From Bubalus kerabau (lineage: Eukaryota > Chordata > Mammalia > Artiodactyla > Bovidae), in contig NC_073627.1 of assembly GCF_029407905.1 (NCBI RefSeq), positions 143,357,697 to 143,421,696 on the forward strand: a stretch of 64,000 bases of DNA. Reading direction: 5' to 3'. Below are positions 58,480 to 64,000 of the stretch, piece after piece. Positions within the stretch are counted from its first letter, which is position 1. The number at the start of each line of letters is the position of its first letter. The notes beneath the pieces were generated by a model. It saw only the letters and a list, made by a program, of their open reading frames with translations. It did not search any database and had not been told where the DNA came from. The position numbers and the translations under genes were made by a program.

Positions 58480-58850
58480 CGCCATTTACATGGGCTACAT
58501 GGAAAAATGGTGTCCTTGTAGCGGTACATTGCTGCCGTCCTGCCTGACAGGCTGGGGTATTTCTGACAGGCTTAGTATTTCCCAAGAGGAATGGTGTCCT
58601 GATAGTAACGAGGGGACCTTGACATGAATGGAGATCTTGTCAGCAATGGGGACACCAATATGTATGGGATGTCCTGCCAGGATACCTTAATTGATGAAGG
58701 GCTATACAGTGTTGGGCCCCTACAGGTAGGAAGGGGTGCCTTCCTCTTGGGGGAGGATCCTTGAAATCATGGTCTGACAGGTATGAGGTTGGCAAGGTGA
58801 TAGAGGTTTTGATGGTGATGGGTCCAGATTTCCAGTGAGTGTGATTCTGA
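58480..58850 (+). repeat. Degenerate ~19-bp minisatellite
   Basis: Some 15-18 imperfect units around AATGGTGTCCTGACAGGTA (for example at 58505, 58590, 58650 and 58663), within otherwise unique intergenic DNA. Confidence 0.5.
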
Positions 58851-58859
58851 GATCCAGAA

Positions 58860-59595
58860 CTGTGGGGAGGTGGGGTGGGGTGGGTCCTGTTATCTGGCAG
58901 GGCAGTGTTGAAGCTTCTAGGGTTATAGCCATCCTACTTTGGCTGGACTACTTTGCAGGGCAGCCCACATCTTCTGCTTCCCCTTTGAGCCATGGAAGAT
59001 TCAACGGTCCTAGGGATGGAAGTAGGGTGGGAGGTCTGACTTCCCCATCCACTCTGATCCTCAGACTCTACACTCACCCTTGTCCTCCTCCCCATCCTGC
59101 CCATGCCTGGCCCTTCAGGAGATGGAAGTAGCTGTCAGAGTGGCTCCTTCAGGAGTCTGATCCCACCCTTGCAGCCCCAGATGCTCTGCCCTGCAGGGGT
59201 TCCAGCCAGACTGGATCAGAGGCCCCCAAGAGGCCTACTCCTTCCAGAAGTCCTGCCTACCAAACCCCTAGACAGGCTCCTATCCCTGCCCTCTGGGTCC
59301 CAGCCCTGCCTTCCATTCCCCCTTTCATTTCAATGTTACCAGGTCCCGGCCTCTGCTACTCCCCTGGGAATGGAGGTAAGAAGATAGGCACAGTTGTAGC
59401 CTAAGCGCCTTCTCCACTCTCCACTCTTGGGAAAACTGAGGCCTGAGCAGACCTGGAGAACCTGTGCCCACTTTCTCCTGGATGCTCAGGGGAGGCAGGC
59501 TCCCCTTCTGCTGGAGAGGTCAGCCCAGGAGGCCTCCAAGGGGCATGTCTGTGTCTGAGCTCTAGCACTGGGATCTTGCCCAAGGTCTCCAGCTT
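58860..59595. other. Unique intergenic sequence
   Basis: C-rich, no recognised exon; the longest open frames (94-98 codons) show no family features. Confidence 0.4.
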
Positions 59596-59599
59596 ATTC

Positions 59600-59785
59600 T
59601 GTCCTTTTTAAAATAAAATATTTATTTATTTGGCTGTGCCAAGTCTTAGTTGCAGCACCCAGGATCTTTAGTTGTGACCTGCAAACTCAGTTGCGGCATG
59701 TGGAATCTAGTTCCCTGATTAGGGATCAAACCTGGGCCCCCTGCATTGGGGTCATGGAGTCTTAGCCACAGGACCAGCTACTTCT
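59600..59785 (-). mobile_element. tRNA-derived SINE (reverse)
   Basis: AAATATTTATTTATTTGGCTG, AGGGATCAAACCTGGGCCCC and GGAGTCTTAGCCACAGGACC. Confidence 0.78.
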
Positions 59786-59879
59786 TTTGTGTTTTCCCAG
59801 CTTTTCTTAGGAAACCAAGCCTTTACACCCAATCTGGCCATCCCAGCTGACAGCCCTCAGCTCAAGTGCTACCCGCCAG

Positions 59880-60350
59880 GCAGACTTGGACTGCAGTCTC
59901 AGCTTTACTACTCACTAGTCGAGTGGACTCGAGAGCTCATTCTACCTCTCTGTGCCTCAGTCTCCTCATATATAGAATGGGATGAGTGATCTCACCTCAT
60001 AGGGTTGTTTGAAGATGCAGTGATAATATACATAAAGGACTCAGCATGGAGTCTGGCCCAAAGCCAGCCCTCAAAGCAGTGGCTCTCGTGTTCTCTGAAG
60101 GCCCCTTCCTCAGACCTGCCCCTGCTGTATTATTGTCCATTTTTTACTTAGGAGGTGGGTCACCTCAGTGAGGTGTTATGTGTGGTAGCTAAGAGTACAG
60201 ATTCTGGAGCTGAACTGCCCAGCTGGGATCCCCCAGCTCTGCCCCTTTACTGGCTGTGCAGCGTGGATAAGTTACTTAACCTCAGCAACTCAGTTCCCTC
60301 AGCTACAACTTAAGAATGATACCAGCACTTGAAGAGCAGTGTCCAGTATT
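59880..60350. repeat. Two MIR remnants
   Basis: About 59880-60065 (CTGTGCCTCAGTCTCCTCAT, GGGTTGTTTGAAGATGCAGT) and about 60185-60350 (CAGATTCTGGAGCTGAACTG, GATAAGTTACTTAACCTCAG). Confidence 0.65.
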
Positions 60351-60882
60351 TAGTAAGCACTGGGGGTGGTTTAGCTAGTACTACCAAGCCAAGTCCTCCC
60401 ACATGGACAAAGAAAGTCTCAGGGACCATCAAGAAAGTTCTCTGACCAGAAAAGTGCCTGCTTATTACAGCAGAGAGGCTCTTGGAGGAAACTCCCCACT
60501 TGGGAGTCTTGCTCTCCAATGAAGTTCTCATTTCCAAGGTTTTCTGTCTGTTTCTGAGTTTCCCGGATGCCAGAGAAGGGGTTATGTGGTAGGGGCTTGC
60601 CGAGAAATTGAACACGAGATGTTGAAAATCTGATCAAAACCGTATGGAGCTGGCTCTGAGCAAACACTTAGCCATGTAACAGAGACAGCCCTGCTGTCTG
60701 GAGAACTGGATGTGCTCCAGGTGTGAGTGGTGGTGGGGTAATCGTGGGAAAGGGTCAAGTTTAATTCCATTGTTTGATAATCATTTGTGCACTAGGCCTT
60801 GTTCTTGCCAGGCTCTGGGCAGGACAATGTTGGCAATGGAGATGGACAGGCCCAGTCCTCTTCACTGGCAACTGTTTCATGG

Positions 60883-61245
60883 AGGTTTTTTTTTTTTTTT
60901 TTGGCTGTTCTCAGCTTGTGTGGTCTGAGTTCTCCGATCAGGGATTGAACTGGGGTTCCAGCAGTGAAAGAGCCAAGTTCTAAGCCCTGGACTGCCAGGG
61001 AATTCCCCTGTGGACAGGAAGCTTTTTGTCCACCATATTTACCATTTGTTTGTGTTGTTCGGTTGCTCAGTTGTGTCTGACTCTTGGCGAGCCCATGGAC
61101 TGCAGCACACCAGGCTCCCTTGTCCTTCACTGTCTCCTGGAGTTTGCCCAAACTCATGTCCATTGAGTTGATGATGCCATCCAACCATCTCATCCTCTGT
61201 TGCCCTCTTCTCCTCCTGCCCTCAGTCTTTCCCAGCATCAGATTC
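60883..61245 (-). mobile_element. Reverse SINE followed by reverse BovB 3' end
   Basis: About 60883-61010 is a reverse tRNA-SINE (poly-T, GATCAGGGATTGAACTGGGG). About 61052-61245 is a BovB tail in reverse (CTCAGTTGTGTCTGACTCTT, CATGTCCATTGAGTTGATGA). Confidence 0.82.
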
Positions 61246-61249
61246 TTTC

Positions 61250-64000
61250 CCATACCGTTCACCTCCATATTCACTACGGAGGTGGATAAAAAGGCTGGGA
61301 GCTCCTTGAGCAAGGATATCATGTCCCTTTAGGGAGATGTAAGCTGCTGGGACCATAGGCCTTCAGGTAGGGAGCTGCCACTCAGTTGCTGGCCTTAAAC
61401 CCATAGCAAGTATCATGTGCCTAAAAGAGGAAGGTATCCACTTAGAGGCAGGCAGCAGGCTCCCATATCCTGGTAAGGGAGCTAGAAGTCCACCCCATCC
61501 CTCAGAGAGAGACCTGGCAGCTTCTTCGCTGTCATGCAGGCAGGTCGGCAGCTGGCCCTTCAGAACTTTGGGAGAAATAAAGTCTCAGCATTTGTCAGTG
61601 AATCATAGCAAAACAAGACAGGTATTGAAATCAGATGCTGAGAATTTTGAAGTGGATCTGGACAAGTCACAGACTGCTGGGCTAAGCCCTCCTCTGTCTG
61701 TCAGGGAGATAAGGGAAGAAGCCCCAGTGCCCAGGAGGGTTGGTAGCTAGGAGTGGGGAAAAGAGGGAGGGAGAAAGCCAGGAGGGAGGGCACTGGCTGG
61801 AGGAGAGCTGGGAGGGCTTGGGCTTCCTGGAAATTCTTCCCCCTCCAGGTCTCCAGGGTCCAGCAGGGGGCTGTTCAAGCCACTTCACCAGCTCCTGGAT
61901 CGGTTTCTCTCTTCCTGAACCTCAGCTTCATTCCTAGAGGGTGGTCCCTGGGTCCCCAGGGAAATGGGGACCTTTCTGAATGTGCATGACTTTGGGGGAG
62001 CCTGTGTGAGTGTTGGGAGGATGGGTTAGTCTAAGACTCAAATAGTCAGGAATTAAGTCTTTTCCGGAGTGACTCTTAAAAATTCAGCACCCTCTCCTGC
62101 TGCCCACACATGACAGATGTGGGGAGGAAGGCCTTGGAGGCCTTGGAGGGGGCAGTGCAGGAAAGGACTTGCCTGGATTTGCACAGTGAGGGGTAGAAAC
62201 AGGACTGGGGAGTTGTGACCTGTTCCTGTGTCCCCTCCCCTGACAGTGGCAGTATCAGGGAGGTGGTGTGTTTGGGGGGGCTCTGTCCTGGTAATACCTC
62301 CTCAGGACTCCTACCCTCACCTTCTCTACTCCATCTGTTTATTTTCTCAAGCCTCCAGAAGGAGAGTTTGTATCTGCCCCAGTGGCAGACTGAACTCCGC
62401 TTTGCTTCACTGGGAACTGAGGATGTGTGGGGATGTGCCTGGCTCCCACCTGTGTTTGTCCTCTGTCTGCTGTGGTGCAGGACCCAGGTCCAAAGGGATC
62501 TCTGGGGCTTCATGGTTGGCTGACTTAATGGATGGGTTAATGGATGGGTGAGTTGGCGGGGAACGAGTGGGTAGATGGGTGGAGTTCTAATGGATGCAGA
62601 GACAGCTAGATGGATGGCTGCATGGATGCATGAATGGATGGGTAGTTTCCCACAGGTAGCAGAGCCAAGTTTCCTGGCTATATCAGTTGTTCTTACAGAC
62701 TATCCCTTTCCCACCCACTCCTGTGTCTCCGAGGTTTTTTCAGGTTTTGAACGCCCACTCTTAGGAGCGGAGGTGAGAAAGAAGCTTCTGTGCTGTCAGT
62801 CCAGTGAGGAGGGCTGGCACAACCCCCTCACCTCTGCTTCCCTCCCCTGTCTGCCCAGGCCTGCCCAGGTGTGACCAGATGAGGTATATGGTATGGTGGT
62901 GGCCTCTGTTCCTAGATGAGGATGCTCAGTGTGGTGTACTAGCTGTCATTCCCAACCCCAAGAGCACAGACTTACAGCTTCCTGCCAGACAAGCCCTTAG
63001 GGGCCAAAGTCGGGAGACCAGCCAGCCTCCCCAGGGGACTTCCTGAGCATGAGGAGGTCATTCCTCCCAGAGAAGCCTTGTGGGATGTTCCACGAGTCAA
63101 GGGATTTCATCTCCCAGAGCTGAGACTCCTTCCCCGTGACTCCACTGGTCTCAGTCCCTGGAGCCCATGTGGCTATGAAGTGGTGGTGGGTGCCCTCAAG
63201 CTGAATCTTCCCAGTTCTGTGGCTGCTCCTTTTTCTTCCCTCTCCCACTCTGACCTCTGACTCCTAGGTCTGCCTGTTAGTATCCCTGAGAAGCAGGGCC
63301 CCAGTATTGCCACATGGACACAGTTGGGGCTGGAACTGGGTTAGACTGAGTGGGTGACGGAGGAGGCTGGTTGGGAGGTGAGATTCTATCTGGACAGATG
63401 GGCCCTCACCCCTGGCTGCTGAGCCTTTTCTTACATATTTATCTGTTCTCCAGACAAATATTTATTGACTGATTACCTTGTGCCAAGCAGTGTGCTAGAC
63501 ACCAGGGAGACAATGGAAACCAAAATAGATGTGATCCCTGTTCAGGAAGGCTGACAACTAGCAATTATAACTCAGCATCTTGAGTGCTGCAAGAGGAGAG
63601 GAGCAGAGGGCCCTGGGAGCTTGGGAGGAAGGAAGGCTTCCTAACCTTGTGTGGAGGAGTCAAGGAAGGCTTCCTGGAGGAGGAGTCATCCAGACCCAGA
63701 TGGGAAGCCAGGCAGGCAGAAGACAGAGGAGTGTTCCAGAGAGTGGGAATGGTGTGGGTGGATGGGTCCTCCCCCCCAACCCCCCCAACCTCCAGCAATA
63801 GAGTTGGGCCCCTGCCCTTACCCTAGCCATGAGAGCTGGTTCCCAACCACTCCCTTCCCTGCCCTCAGCAACACCAGATCCCTGAGAGACCTGGATGCTT
63901 GAGCACTTGTCCTGGAGAGCAAAGACTCGGAGGCCTGAGAGAGTTTTGGGTCGTTCAGGGAACCGACACAGGTTTAGTGTTGCTGAGCCTTGGAGTATGA
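61250..64000. other. Right-edge intergenic sequence
   Basis: No protein-coding exon recognised. Degenerate (ATGG)n at about 62525-62650. L2 remnant at about 63440-63560 (AATATTTATTGACTGATTAC, CCAAGCAGTGTGCTAGACAC). Synteny predicts CCL19 further right, but no CCL19 exon is visible. Confidence 0.5.

Noticed and set aside
58480..58850. Possible CRISPR-like regularly spaced repeats
   Set aside because: Units are degenerate and contiguous without unique spacers, and the genome is mammalian; this is a minisatellite.
59000..62550. Search for CCL19 or CCL21 exons
   Set aside because: No CC-motif signal-peptide exon or chemokine fold was found in any frame; these genes probably lie beyond the right edge.

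Overview
This is ruminant nuclear DNA, most likely cattle, sheep, goat or a close relative. The sign is the repeat content. It is full of BovB (RTE-type) LINE fragments, Bov-A/Bov-A2/Bov-tA SINEs and tRNA-derived artiodactyl SINEs, on a background of older mammalian MIR, L2, L1, hAT and MaLR remnants. The species cannot be fixed from the sequence alone.

The left two thirds is a compact gene cluster whose order and orientation match human 9p13.3. From left to right: the 5' end of DCTN3 (minus; coding exons 1-2 only, the rest lies beyond the left edge), ARID3C (minus, 7 coding exons), SIGMAR1 (minus, 4 exons), GALT (plus, 11 exons), IL11RA (plus, 12 coding exons after a non-coding first exon) and CCL27 (minus, 3 exons, tail-to-tail with IL11RA). 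All exons were rebuilt by reading translated homology against GT..AG splice sites. Every complete model closes in frame: ARID3C 414 aa, SIGMAR1 223 aa, GALT 360 aa, IL11RA 422 aa, CCL27 119 aa. The genes are functionally unrelated: dynein cargo transport, transcription, ER chaperone, galactose metabolism, cytokine receptor and skin chemokine. They share a conserved neighbourhood rather than a pathway.

About 3 kb beyond CCL27, inside a CpG island (44.1-45.3 kb), is a candidate small gene on the minus strand. Three short exons with consensus splice sites join into an 87-aa frame, and a poly(A) signal overlaps the end of the frame. I do not recognise it, and it is the best candidate here for something not well described.

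From 45.3 kb to the right edge I see no protein-coding gene. The region holds retrotransposons, including a 2.2-kb BovB copy with an unbroken 404-codon reverse-transcriptase frame and a BovB insertion with a 5' inversion, two MaLR-like LTRs, an old hAT element, SINEs and degenerate minisatellites. The chemokine genes CCL19 and CCL21, expected further along by synteny, are not visible.

Other points of interest are a GALT start codon displaced relative to human, an aspartate at the human Duarte (N314D) position, a 7-residue C-terminal extension of CCL27, an RFX X-box upstream of DCTN3, and a tandem array in ARID3C intron 6 that looks derived from the exon 6 splice donor. Human comparisons rest on recalled family sequences and were not aligned by software. 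Repeat boundaries are approximate to about 10-20 bp.
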